In this document: positions 23,390-34,900 of the stretch, in pieces | How positions within the stretch are numbered: position 1 is the stretch's first letter | How the letters are laid out: each line of letters begins with the position of its first letter | DNA from: Halichoerus grypus | Lineage: Eukaryota > Chordata > Mammalia > Carnivora > Phocidae | Assembly: GCF_964656455.1 (NCBI RefSeq) | Contig: NC_135718.1 | Coordinates: 49,848,014 to 49,912,013, forward strand | Direction: 5' to 3' | DNA length: 64,000 bases | Program-made: the position numbers and the translations under genes | The notes under the pieces: generated by a model | Told to the model about the DNA's origin: nothing | Databases searched by the model: none | Seen by the model: the letters and a program-made list of their open reading frames with translations, nothing else

Positions 23390-23990
23390 TTTGATGAGAA
23401 AGAAATTATTATTATATATAATAATGTGTACTTATATATGTACTTATATAATACATAACCTATAAAAATATAAAGGGATATTTTTATTTTCACTAACTTC
23501 TAATGGCAATTTAATATTTTCTTTCATTATAAATGTAGGCAACAAAATATCATCAATAAAAATTACAGATATTTTCAAGTCACATGATTGCAGAAATCTG
23601 AAATGCTATTTACATTCATCACTACTTTGTAATTACACTGGATGCTAGACCTACTTTTAGAGCTCAGTAATTTGTGTTAAGAAGCACATAAACTACTAAG
23701 TCATGAACTTGATTTTTAAATTTTTTGGCAATAGGATTTCAATATACTTAATTTGCCTTGTAATCCTATATATTTGATTCTGCACATTTGAAAATCATTA
23801 GCCTGAGAAGGGGTACGTGGGTTTTACCAAATTATCAAAGGCATCCAGGCACCAAAAAAAGTTAAGGAGCCTGGGAGGATCTCCAAGGGTCCTTCTTATT
23901 ACGACTGCACAGATGGCTATTTACAATCCATACTGCTGGTATCTGTTATCTGTTCTCTGGCTGCAGCCTAGTCCTTCAGGTGGGTAAGCC
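23390..23990. other. AT-rich unassigned sequence
   Basis: Contains an AT-rich stretch at about 23408-23475 made of ttatatata-like units. No gene or named element. Confidence 0.35.
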
Positions 23991-23999
23991 GGTAATCTC

Positions 24000-24220
24000 T
24001 GGAACCAGCTTCTTAGGTTCCAACCACCCTGTCCTTGACTGTCTGTGTGACTTTGAGCAGTTTACTTAGCTTCTCTGAGCCTAAGTAACTTCTTTTTAAA
24101 AGTGGAGCTCATTCCACCAACTTCTCTGGACTTGTTGTTAAGAGGTTAGTAATGTACCTAAAACAAAACAAAAAAACCCAAAACGGTTGGTGCAGCACTC
24201 AGTAAATGATTATTGATGTT
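24000..24220 (-). repeat. MIR SINE, diverged
   Basis: Plus strand 'gtctgtgtgactttgagcag', 'tttacttagcttctctgagc' and 'gcagcactcagtaaatgatt' is the reverse MIR order. Confidence 0.6.
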
Positions 24221-24234
24221 ATTCTTGTTAGATT

Positions 24235-24765
24235 TGTATCATGGAAGGGTAGCTGAATTTGTCACCCCAAAATGTTCCTCTTTGGCATAAGGGTTATTTT
24301 AAGAAACTGCAGACACAGGAGCGGCTCTGAAAATAGAGAAAAAGTTACCATTTGTAACGTTTACATTTCTAAAGGAAATCTCCAAGTGTAAGGATGTCTC
24401 CCCCCGCACCAGGAAGAGGCAGATGATTCAATCTCTAGAAACTCTTATCAATGGGGAAGCCAGATCTTAAATCTGCATAACAACCTTACCCTCATTTACT
24501 GTGCTTTTCCTAGTAACCTCCCATAACCCCCAGTGTCTTTTTTTATCTTCAGCTGAAAATGGTATTTAAGGTGGAGTTAGTCTTCCTGGGTATCTCCCAT
24601 GTGTTCAGGAGGTATACATGTTATTAACTTCTGTTTTTCTCCTCTTAATCTGTTTTTATTTTTGTTCTTTTTGCTTTTTTTGTTTGTTTCTTCTCTTATT
24701 ACGGAGTTGTCTCAACCAAAACCTAGAAGGTGAACGTAGAGGAAAAATTATTTTTCCTCCTCCAC
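24235..24765 (+). mobile_element. Possible ERV1-type solo LTR
   Basis: The block opens tgtatcatggaagggtagct and contains 'gtcaccccaaaatgttcctc', a TATA-like 'ggtatttaaggtggagttag', then 'aggaggtatacatgttatta', 'tttttctcctcttaatctgt' and 'aattatttttcctcctccac'. This order resembles carnivore class-I LTRs that end in 'ttctcctgttaatctg...aaaatttttcctcc'. No coding region is attached. A non-LTR explanation is possible because the ends are not proven by a target duplication. Confidence 0.45.
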
Positions 24766-24769
24766 AATA

Positions 24770-25560
24770 CCTCGGTGTGTGGTTATTGCAAACCATATCG
24801 CTTAAAGGGGCAAATGTCCCCCAAACCAAATCTACTATTATTCAGACTCATTGAAAAATGCATTCAATATTTCAAAGCACAAAGAAGAGATACATCAATA
24901 GAATAATGGAAATAATTAGAAGTCACTGGGTTTCACCTCTATTCACTCTGAACTGTTATGGAAGAAATCGCCAAGAATGTGATACTTGAAAGAAGGCCAC
25001 ACTGAGTTCATTTTTCTAGAATTCCTTTTAGAATCTGCTTTGCTCTGGGATCATATATGCTTTCTCTTCACTTAATTTCCCCTCTGCAGTTTGTATATAA
25101 AAACTGATAAGTCCTAATCTCAAACTAACAGTGTGTGAGATTTTGTGGATATGCCCTTAATGTAAATAATCCAATCTCTCCCCAACAAACTGTTTCTGTC
25201 ATAAGGTTATTTGTGATAACTACAGCGGCCACTTAGAGACTTTTGTTCTCCATTAGAGGGATGATATCTCGGCCAGCAAGGATGGTTTTATTACTTTGCA
25301 TAAACTTCTGTAGCTTAAAAGGAGCAGTGGTAAAGTTAGTTCAAGGCCCTTTATGACTTCTTTTGTTCTGCGAAGTTGGGGAGGAAAAACATCAGTGAGG
25401 TATGAAAAGGCTGTTTGTTTACAATCAGTACGCAGATCCTCGCCTTTTTCATGAAAGGAAAGGAAACCAGCGGGAGAATTACAATACCCAGCACCTCCCT
25501 GGGTCTCTCTGTATTCTCCACACTTGTGTATTAAGCAGCTAGGCAGCTGTTGAACAAGTA
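24770..25560. other. Unassigned sequence
   Basis: No gene or named element. The minus-strand open frame of 105 codons at 25253-25570 has no recognisable domain. Confidence 0.3.
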
Positions 25561-25789
25561 CTATCAACAAAGCAATCTTCTAGCCCTTTGATTCAGGCTA
25601 TTCATATCTTCTGCCCTGAAATAAAATGACTTTCACAATTAAAACACCGAAATCAATGCAGTATCTATTGTCATGTCTGCAGGAGAAAAGCTTTAATTAC
25701 AGCCATAGTTAGATAACACAATCATTACACCTCCTTAATCTCAAATATAAAACCAGCACCCTCTGAGTACTTTGCCATCCTTTCTTTGA

Positions 25790-25830
25790 TTTTTTTTCTT
25801 TTTCTTTTTTTTTTTCTTTTTTTTCCCCCC
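25790..25830. repeat. T-rich simple tract
   Basis: A run of T interrupted by single C residues, ending in a short C-run, about 40 bp long. Low-complexity sequence. Confidence 0.85.
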
Positions 25831-25839
25831 AACGTGAAT

Positions 25840-26530
25840 GGCTTTTTATCTAAGCACTTCAATTTGCATGCCTTTGCTCTGAGGCAGCTCCCCATGATAT
25901 GTTAATTGCAGATTGCTTTAAGTACTAAAAGATTAACATAAAACCCTTTGCAAACAAGCTAATAGTTTATGATAATTTTTGCATGGCCTTTGTCTGTCTA
26001 TCACTGGATTGCCTCTAGCTGTAATTTTATAAAGAAGCTGTAAAATATCATTTAAACAAGTTCATTTACACATAATTATTACCAGAATCACATTATTCAA
26101 TTTAGATACTCCAGCCTATTAACAATCATGAACTAAAATGTAATTAAACTATTTTCCTTTTATGAACCTATTCATTACAATGTGTGGGAGATGGATCTCT
26201 CAGTTTCACTGCAAATTTCAGCACTTTGTTGTTGAAATTGACAAGTCTGGCACTCATTATGTGCTTTTAATTATATTAAAAGTATTGCAAGACAGCTCAG
26301 TAAAGAATATATTTAGAAAAGAATGCCTGGAAATGCCAAGATGGTGTCATCCCCAAATATATATTTATTTTACTCATGCATTTTTTTCTGCCCTCTTAAC
26401 AGTGAAAAATAAAATCAGGCGGGTTGTTTTAATTGAGATTTTCATGGCCTCTCTTAGTAATTTTTCTAATTTAAACCAAGGATAAATATCTCATCTAATT
26501 AATTGTGTTTACTCATTTTTCCAGATTTCT
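25840..26530. promoter_or_regulatory. Strong candidate conserved non-coding element
   Basis: About 700 bp of repeat-free, AT-rich but complex DNA. It is packed with homeodomain-type cores (taattgc, ttaattata, aatgtaattaaac), TTTAAT stretches and several CAGCT/GATAA-like words, for example agctaatagtttatgataat and gcctctagctgtaattttat. It contains a 107-codon plus-strand open frame (26162-26485) with no recognisable domain, which I read as incidental. The composition is that of vertebrate developmental enhancers. Conservation was not measured. Confidence 0.35.
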
Positions 26531-26559
26531 ATCTACTATTTTTCAAAAACTATAGTTGT

Positions 26560-27585
26560 ATTTCTAACCAAATAAGTATATTCTCCCAGAATTTACATAC
26601 AGATACACAATTACCTCACATATGAAGGATGCCGTATTTAGAATTTGATTAAAAAACTGGTGAACAGCTTAATTTCTGATACAAGCTTTAATCTGTGTGG
26701 CAGCAACAGCATTAATGGGAAACATTTCATCTGTTTTGAAAAAGGTAAGTTCCCTGCTTCTGCTCAGTGTTGCTTGATTTCTGAGGTGACTCAACCTCTT
26801 TCAATGAGCGCAGACTCAGAACAAACCTGAAACTGGGAGTTGTGAGACTGGCCACTGATGGACATCTAAGTCTATATTAATGACACAGGGCATCCCAGTT
26901 TGGGTAGTGCTAGAGCAGCTCTCAAAGAGTCCAGGCTGAACAACCCACCTTCACCCTAATGACATACTTGGTATGTAACTGTCCAAAGCTTTGTTTTCCA
27001 TTGCCCCATCTCCATCCTCCTTAGAATGTTCAACACCTCCCTCCAAATAAAATCTGGATTGTATTTGCCCTTCATGTATTAAATCATGACCAACATTTTC
27101 CATGAAGAACCTTTCGTCCACGGTGAATGAACTGGAGTACTGGTAGCCTGCGCCACTCACTTGGTATTCAGCACACATATTCTTCTACAGGTAGCTATGT
27201 GCTTTGTGGTTGGTTATCTCTTGTCCCCTCAACCACATGGTGAGTTTCTCTTTTTGTGCCTTTACATTCCTCTTGTAGCCTAAAAGTGTCTTATACTTGG
27301 CCAATATTTAACCAAAATACTGTAGATGCTGATTAGATACTAAAGTCAACAACTTTCTCTATTAGCCACTATTAGCTCATACTATGGAAGACTGGAAGAT
27401 GTACCCAGCACCCGACTTTCGCCACTCCTCCGCAGGGATCTCAAAGAAGAAATTCAGATGATTACAAGGATAGCTTTGTAACTTGGCCAAGAACTTCTTG
27501 AGAAACAAAATCACCTTAAAACTTTCTGGGCCTTCAGAAATTCACTAATGTCCACCCTGCCTTCCAAAGACTGAAGATCTGCAAT
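26560..27585. other. Unassigned sequence
   Basis: No gene or confidently named repeat. Part of 27180-27360 may be an old LINE remnant but the match is too weak to call. Confidence 0.3.
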
Positions 27586-27604
27586 GGAAGTAATATCCCT
27601 ACTT

Positions 27605-27799
27605 CTTTTTTATTTTTTTTTTAAGATTTTATTTATTTATTTGAGATAGAGAGAGCGTGCGAGCATGGTGGGGGGCGCAGAGGGAGAAGCAGACTCCCCA
27701 CTGAGCATGGAGCCCAACTCAGGGCTCAATCCCAGGACCCCTGGATCATGACCTGAGCTGAAGACAGATGCTTAACCAACTGAGCCACCCAGGCACCCC
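27605..27799 (-). mobile_element. Can-SINE, antisense
   Basis: T-run, aagattttatttatttattt, GA-rich block, gatcatgacctgagctgaag and agccacccaggcacccc, i.e. a complete element in reverse. Target-site duplication agtaatatccctactt (27589-27604) and agtaatacccctactt (27800-27815), 15 of 16 identical. Confidence 0.97.
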
Positions 27800-28032
27800 A
27801 GTAATACCCCTACTTAAGGAAAAATAACCATTGGTATAGTATGCCCTTGGTTGGGGAGCCAGTTGTCAATCACTCTGGAGGAGTAAGAGGAAAGGAAGAA
27901 AACCCAGAAATTATGTACTTCACTTAAGACTCTTGCCTAAGACTAGATTTAGAGTGATTATTAAAATCATTAAATAGATAAATAAATAAACAAAACAAAA
28001 AGTTCCATGGCCAGCGGGATTCAGTATATTTG

Positions 28033-28234
28033 TTGTTGTTGTTTTTTTTAAGGTTTATTTATTTATGTGAGAGAGAGAGAGAGAGAGCATGAGCAGAGGG
28101 AAGAGGCAGAGGGAGAGGGAGAAGCAGGCTCCCCACTGAGCAGGGAGCCCAGTGAGGGGATTGATCTCAGGACCCTGGGATCGTGACCTGAGCCGAAAGC
28201 AGTGGCTTAACTGACTGAGCCACCCAGGTGCCCT
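28033..28234 (-). mobile_element. Can-SINE, antisense
   Basis: T-run, aaggtttatttatttatgtg, a (GA)n block, gatcgtgacctgagccgaaa and agccacccaggtgccc. Flanks gggattcagtatatttg (28016-28032) and gggttcagtagagttg (28235-28250) are a decayed target-site duplication. It lies 233 bp from the previous SINE in the same orientation. Confidence 0.95.
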
Positions 28235-28259
28235 GGGTTCAGTAGAGTTGACTGTTAAA

Positions 28260-28915
28260 AACAAGACAATAGGCCCTAAATGGAGTCACTTACGCTAAGC
28301 CCCATGTCACCAAAATGAACTTTAACAATTTCGCCTCTCCCCAAAATGGATTCTTACACTAGCAATCAGGAATCAACATGATCAATATTAGTTAGGTAGT
28401 CTTCCTGATAGACCTTTGGCATCCCCTAAAGAAATATCCTTGCAATATTAAATCCCTTGTTTGGCTTAGTATTACTGCCTTGTTTCTGCTCCCTTCTGAC
28501 TGTAAAATTTTCCATTTTGTACAGATCTTCAGAGCTTCTTTCTGTCTGCTACAATGAATGCTGCCTAATTCATGAATCCTTTAATGAAGCCAATAAGATC
28601 TTTAAAATTATTCAGTTGAATTTCGTTTTTTTAACATCACTGATATATATTTACTGAGCACTCATTGGATAACTGAATCCAAGGGGGCATGCAGTAAGCA
28701 AGGTCACATAACACATGAACAATTACCCTAAATACTTTTGGCCATTCACATCTCACCAACTTTGATGGAACATAACCAACTTTTGTTTATCTAAATGTAT
28801 CCAGGCAGAGGCCTGGGGAAGCCACACCATCCTGTGACTCAGACACCAGGCAGAGTTTTTTCTATAGTTTTCTATAGTTCTTTTTTCCCCCATCTGCATA
28901 TGTATTTCTCTTAGC
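28260..28915. other. Unassigned sequence
   Basis: No gene or named element recognised. Confidence 0.3.
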
Positions 28916-28919
28916 TCGA

Positions 28920-29015
28920 ACCTCACAACCTTGTTTGTTTTATTCACCAGTGTACATTAAAGTCTGACACAGTGCCTAGCACATAGAGACAACACAATAA
29001 ATGTGTTAAAAGTTA
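28920..29015 (+). repeat. Possible L2 3' end
   Basis: Reads 'cttgtttgttttattcacca', then 'cagtgcctagcacatagag' and 'acacaataaatgtgttaaa', the closing pattern of L2 LINEs. Confidence 0.5.
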
Positions 29016-29354
29016 TATTAATTGGTGGATGCCTAACATACTAGTTGGGACTTTACACCACAGTAGGGTCTTCAGAACCAGGTATATCAAATGCTGGTAC
29101 ATTTCAAAGAAATAGAGATTTAGGTCTTAGGATTCAGTTAAGAAAAAGTACCCAAAGCTTGGAAATAAGGGAATAGGGGTTCTAAGAAGGGCACAATATC
29201 CTTTCAATGGCATACGTTGGTGTTGTAGGACAGGTCTTCCCAAGGATTATTTAATTTTTAAGGAGATTATACTTATGTTTGACTTCACTGCTCACTACTT
29301 GATTACAGCCCAGCACAGTGAAGTCACATATTAAATTGTAGGTTTTTGTCCAGT

Positions 29355-29392
29355 GAAGAAGAAGGAGGAGGAGGAGGAGGAGGTGATGATGA
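29355..29392 (+). repeat. (GGA)n / (GAA)n trinucleotide microsatellite
   Basis: gaagaagaagga followed by a run of gga units and tgatgatgat. About 38 bp, polypurine on the plus strand. Confidence 0.9.
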
Positions 29393-29810
29393 TAAAAAGA
29401 AAAGAAAAGGTCCCCAGAGGTTATGATTTAGTTGCTCTAAAAGACATTGGCCAGTTTTGTATCTAATTTAGCAATCTTGGTCTAACGTCTTTTTTTTTTA
29501 AGTGCCTATAAATACCCAGTTCTTCAAAAGGAACTAGCTCTACAATATTACCAGTACCCTCCTTACTGACTTAAGTATATTAATAATTGATACATGTGTT
29601 GATATAGCATTTGTGTGAGCCAGATTTTTTTAATATTTTGAAAATTATACTTGACAATACCATAGGACAGGCCTCAGCAACGCCTGGGGGGAGGTGGGGC
29701 GCTACTACTGCACAGGCCACATCTTCTAAACTCTGACTTACATACACATAAGGGATACTAGGGGACAGACACATAAAAGAACAGAAGAGGTAGCAGGTAG
29801 CCGATCCCTG

Positions 29811-29821
29811 CCCCCCCCCCC
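29811..29821. repeat. C11 homopolymer
   Basis: Eleven consecutive C residues, 73 bp before the full-length L1. Prone to assembly or length error. Confidence 0.9.
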
Positions 29822-29894
29822 ACCAAATCTTCAATGTCTGGCAGGCAGAAGCATGAGACTAAGGTCAAAGGATGGATCAAGAAGAAAGAAAATT

Positions 29895-30945
29895 GGAGAG
29901 GGAGGAGCAAGATGGTGGAGGAGTAGGAGACTTGGATTTTGTCTGGTCCCAGGAATTCAGCTGGATAGGGATCAAACCATTCTGAACACCTACGAACTCA
30001 ACAGGAGATTGAAGAAAAGAATAGTAGCAACTCTCTGAACAGAACAGCGACCACTTTCTGGAAGGTAGGACATACGGAGAAGTGAATCCGAGGCGATATT
30101 TGGGAGGATAGATGGCGGGGGAGGGGGCCTCAGTCGGCCGCTTCTGGCAAGTGATAGAGCCACGGAGCACAAAATTGGAACTTTTACAAGTCTGCTCCGC
30201 TGAGGGACGTCACTCCAGTGGCTAAGAAAGGGTGGAACCCTTGCCAGGGCAGTGTGGTCTGAGGACCCTCGGGGTCACAGAAAGACCGGGGGTGCCTAAG
30301 TGCGGCAGAGCTCCCAGGTATCGGAGTGGGGAAGCCAGCTGCAGAGACGAGGCCAAGGCGCGGGCTCTCAGCTCGGGGTTGCCATAAACCGTGATCTGCG
30401 GCACAGTCGGGCCACTGCTCTCCCAGCAGGGACCCAACAAGTGGCAGATCTGGGGAGACTCCCCTTCCTCCCCCGGGGAGGAGTGGCACGGGAGTGCACC
30501 ACAGGGATCTGCTGGGTTTGGAGACTCCACACCGAGTTGGGTGCCAGAGATAGAAACGTTCGGTCACAGGCCAGGTGAGCACAGAGTGTGGCCGGAGACC
30601 GGGGAGACGGGAGTGACTGACTGCTTTTCTGTGGGGGCTCACTGAGGAGTGGGGCCCCGAGTTCTCGGCTCCTCTGGGTTGGAGATTGGGAGGCCGCCAT
30701 TTCACTCTCGTCCTCCAAAGCTGTAGGGAAGGCTTGCAAGGAACAAAAGCTCCCGAGAGCAAACTGGAGCAGACTACTTAGCCTGGACCGGCCAGGGAGG
30801 GGCAATTCCGCCTCCAGCAAAGATATTTGAGAATCACTACAACAGGCCCCTCCCCCAGAAGATCAGCAAGAACAGCCAGCCAAGACCAAGGTTACTGATC
30901 AATGAGAACGGCAGAACTCCAGCACTAGGGGAATACAGCATATAG
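29895..30945 (+). promoter_or_regulatory. L1 5' UTR / internal promoter region
   Basis: GC-rich and CpG-rich (notably 30100-30830), in sharp contrast to the AT-rich flanks. This fits the internal Pol II promoter of L1 elements. The presence of the first bases of the family consensus (ggagcaagatggtggaggag) shows the copy is not 5'-truncated. The antisense strand carries overlapping open frames of up to 192 codons. Confidence 0.85.
29908..29915 (+). promoter_or_regulatory. YY1-like motif at the L1 5' end
   Basis: caagatgg, the AAGATGG core bound by YY1, lies 14 bp from the first base of the element. In primate L1 an equivalent site near the 5' end sets the transcription start. The role here is by analogy only. 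Confidence 0.5.
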
Positions 30946-31019
30946 AATTCATGGCTTTTTTCCCATGATTCTTTAGTCTTTCAAAGTTAATTTTTTTTAA
31001 CTGTCTTTTTTTTAATTTT

Positions 31020-31530
31020 TCCTTTTCCCTTTTTCAACCAACATCTTGTCAATCCCTTTTTTAAAAAACATTTTTATTTTTCATATTTAGAGTCATATTC
31101 TATCCCTTCATAGTAGTTACCCTTATTTTTGGCATATATATATAAGTAGTTCTCTCTTTAAAATTTTGAGATAGTTTCTTCTAACAGATCAAAATATACC
31201 CTAAATCTCTAGTGTATGGTTTTGTTCTACTCTTCTGCCTGATCACATTCTCTCCCTTTTTTTTTCATTTTTTTTTAAATCCTCTTCTTTCTTTTTTCAA
31301 ACAACTTCTAACAATTCCTTTTACAAAATTTTTTATAATTTTCATCTTTACAGTCATATTCCATCCCTTCATCATATCAACCCTTACTGTTGTACATATA
31401 TAAGTTGTTCTTTCTTTAAAATTTTGGGAGGCACTTTCTTCTAACAAAACAAAATACACCCACAATCTCTTGTGTGGGACTGATCTATGCACCAGCCTGA
31501 TCATATTTGATCATATTCTGTTTTTTTGTT
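31020..31530 (+). repeat. Tandem ~260-bp T-rich module in the L1 leader
   Basis: Two related modules repeat with a period of about 260 bp. agtcatattctatcccttca (31091) recurs as agtcatattccatcccttc (31352). ttctaacagatcaaaata (about 31179) recurs as ttctaacaaaacaaaata (about 31439). ttaaaattttgag recurs as ttaaaattttggg. The copies are diverged, so the duplication predates this insertion and is probably a property of the L1 subfamily. Confidence 0.75.
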
Positions 31531-31718
31531 GTTGTTCTGTTCTGTTTTTGTTTGTTTTTATCTTTTTCTTTTTCTTCTTTTTTCTTTTTCTTCTTTCTTT
31601 CTTTCCCTTTCTTTTCCCCCGGCTCCAGGGCTTTTCTGATTTGTTTAGAGTATATTTTCTGGGGACGTTGTTACCCTGTTAGCATTTTGTTCTCTCATTA
31701 ATCTATTCTCTGGACAAA

Positions 31719-31778
31719 ATGACAAGATGGAAAAAATCACCTCAACAAGAATACTATATCCAGCTAGGCTATCATTGA
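31719..31778 (+). pseudogene. L1 ORF1 remnant (first codons only)
   Basis: The ATG at 31719 begins MTRWKKSPQQE, the usual opening of carnivore L1 ORF1. After about eleven codons the sequence jumps to the region normally found between ORF1 and ORF2 (tactatatccagctaggct) and reaches a stop at 31776-31778. The coiled-coil, RNA-recognition and C-terminal domains of ORF1p are all absent, a loss on the order of 1 kb relative to the family norm. Confidence 0.85.
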
Positions 31779-31960
31779 AAATAGAGGGAGAGATAAAAAG
31801 CTTCCACGACAAACAAAAACTAAAGGAATTTGCAAACACAAATCCAGCCCTACAAGAAATATTTAAGGGGGTCCTCTAAGCAAAGAGAGAGCCTAAAAGT
31901 AACATAGACCAGAAAGGAACACAGACAATATACAGTAACAGTCACCTTACAGGCAATACA
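31779..31960 (+). other. L1 inter-ORF region
   Basis: Sequence such as 'gagagataaaaagcttccac', 'ccagccctacaagaaatatt' and 'ggtcctctaagcaaagagag' is the spacer that precedes ORF2 in carnivore L1s. It directly continues into the ORF2 start. Confidence 0.7.
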
Positions 31961-34900
31961 ATGGCACTAAATTCATATCTTTCAATAGTTACCCTGAATG
32001 TAAATGGGCTAAATGCCCCAATCAAAAGACACAGGCTATCAGATTGGATAAAAAAACAAGACCCATCAATATGCTCTCTGCAAGAGACTCATTTAGACCC
32101 AAAGACACCCCAGATTGAAAGTGAGGGGGTGGAAAACCATTTACCATGCTAATGGACACCAAAAGAAAGCTGGGGTGGCAATCCTTATATCAGACAAATT
32201 AGATTTTAAACCAAAGACTGTAATATGAGAGAGGAAGGACACTATATCCTACTTAAAGGGTCTATCCAACAAGAAGATCTAACAATTATAAATATCTATG
32301 CCCCTAACATGGGAGCAGCAAATTATATAAGCCAATTAATAACAAAAGCAAAGAAACACATCGACAACAATACAGTAATAGTGGGGGACTTTAACACCCC
32401 CCTCACTGAAATGGACAGATCATCTAAGCAAAAGATCAACAAGGAAATAAAGACTTTAAATGACACACTGGACCAAATGGACTTCACAGATATATTCAGA
32501 ACATTCCATCCCAAAGCAACAGAATACACATTCTTCTCTAGTGCCCTTGGAACATTCTCCAGAATAGATCACATCCTAGGTCACAAATCAGGTCTCAACT
32601 GGTACCAAAAGACTGGGATCATTCCCTGCCTATTTTCAGACCACAGTGCTTTGAAACTAGAACTCAATCACAAGAGGAAAGTCGGAAAGAACTCAAATAC
32701 ATGGAGGCTAAAGAGCATCCTACTAAAGAATGAATGGGTCAACCAGGAAATTAAAGAAGAGTTTAAAAAATTCATGGAAACCAATGAAAATGAAAACACA
32801 ACTGTTCAAAATCTTTGGGATGCAGCAAAGGCAGTCCTAAGAGGAAAGTATATAGCAATACAAGCCTTTCTCAAGAAACAAGAAAGGTCTCAAGTATACA
32901 ACCTAACCCTACACCTAAAGGAGCTGGAGAAAGAACAGCAAATAAAGCCTAAACCCAGCAGGGGAAGAGAAATAATAAAGATCAGAGCAGAAATCAATGA
33001 AATAGAAACCAAAAGAACAGTAGAACAGATCAAAGAAACTAGGAGCTGGTTCTTTGAAAGAATTAACAAGACTGATAAACCCCTGGCCAGACTTATCAAA
33101 AAGAAAAGAGAAATGACCCAAATCAACAAAATCATGAATGAAAGAGGAGAGATCACAACCAACACCAAAGAAATACAAACAATCATAAGAACATATTATG
33201 AGCAACTCTATGCCAGCAAATTAGATAATCTGGAAGAAATAGATGTATTCCTAGAGATGTATAAACTACCAAAACTGAACCAGGAAGAAACAGAAAACCT
33301 GAACAGACCTATAACCACTAAGGAAATTGAAGCAGTCATCAAAAATCTCCCAACAAACAAAAGCCCAGGGCCAGATGGCTTCCCAGGGGAATTCTACCAA
33401 ACATTTCAAGAAGAATTAATACCTATTTTTCTGAAACTGTTCCAAAAAATAGAAATGGAAGGAAAACTTACAAACTCATTTTATGAGGCCACCATTACCT
33501 TGATCCCCAAACCCAGACAAAGACCCCATCAAAAAGGAGAATTACAGACCAATATCCTTGATGAACATGGATGCAAAAATTCTCACCAAAATACTAGCCA
33601 ATAGGATCCAACAGTACATTAAAAGGATTATTCACCATGACCAAGTGGGATTTATCCCTGGGCTGCAAGGTTGGTTCAACATCCGCAAATCAATCAATGT
33701 GATACAATACATTAATAAAGGAAAGAACAAGAACCATATGATCCTCTCAATAGATGCAGAAAAAGCATTTGACAAAGGACAGCATCCTTTCTTGATCAAA
33801 ACTCTTCAGAGTATATGCATAGAGGGTACATACCTCAATATCATAAAAGCCATCTATGAAAAACCCACAGCGAATATCATTCTCAATGGGGAAAAACGGA
33901 GAGCTTTCCCCCTAAGGTCAGGAACACGGCAGGGATGTCCACTATCACCACTGCTATTCAACATAGTATTAGAAGTCCTAGCCACAGCAATCAGACAACA
34001 AAAAGAAATAAAAGGCATCCAAATCGGCAAAGAAGAAGTCAAACTCTCACTCCTTGCAGATGATATGATACTTTATGTGGAAAACCCAAAAGACTCCACC
34101 CCAAAACTGCTAGAACTCATCCAGGAATTCAGTAAAGTGGCAGGATATAAAATCAATGCACAGAAATCAGTGGCATTCCTATACACCAACAACAAGACAG
34201 AAGAAAGAGAAATTAAGGAGTCGATCCCATTTACAATTGCACCCAAAACCATAAGACACCTAGGAATAAATCTAACCAAAGAGACAAAGAACTGTACTCA
34301 GAAAACTATAAAATACTCATGAAAGAAATTGAGGAAGACACAAAGAAATGGAAAAATGTTCCATGCTCATGGATTGGAAGAACAAATATTGTGAAGATGT
34401 CAATGCTACCTAGAGCAATCTACACATTCAATGCAATCCCTATCAAAATATCATCAACTTTTTTCAAAGAAATGGAACAAATAATCCTAAAATTTGTATG
34501 GAACCAGAAAAGACCCCGAGGAATGTTGAAAAAGACAAGCAAAGCTGGCGGCATCACAATTCCAGACATCAAGCTCTATTACAAAGCTGTAATCATCAAG
34601 ACAGTATGGTACTGGCACAAAAACAGACACATAGATCAATGGAACAGAATAGAGAGCCCAGAAATGGACCCTCAATTCTATGTTCAACTAATCTTCGACA
34701 AAGCAGGAAAGAATGTCCAGTGGAAAAAAGACAGTCTCTTCAACAAATGGTGTTGGGAAAATTGGACAGCCACATGAAGAATGAAACTGGACCATTTCCT
34801 TATACCACACACACACAAAAATAGACTCCAAATGGTTGAAAGACCTAAATGTGAGACAGGAGTCCATCAAAATCCTAAAGGAGAACACAGGCAGCAACCT

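Noticed and set aside
26162..26485. 107-codon plus-strand frame as a gene
   Set aside because: It lies in AT-rich DNA that looks like a non-coding element, with no recognised domain and no splice or promoter context.
29853..30820. Plus- and minus-strand open frames of 60-192 codons read as host genes
   Set aside because: Almost all of this span is the GC-rich L1 5' UTR. The frames overlap each other in several phases and none matches a known protein.
32323..33205. Minus-strand hydrophobic open frames opposite ORF2
   Set aside because: They are the antisense of A-rich L1 ORF2 codons, which read as leucine, isoleucine and phenylalanine-rich peptides. They are shadows.
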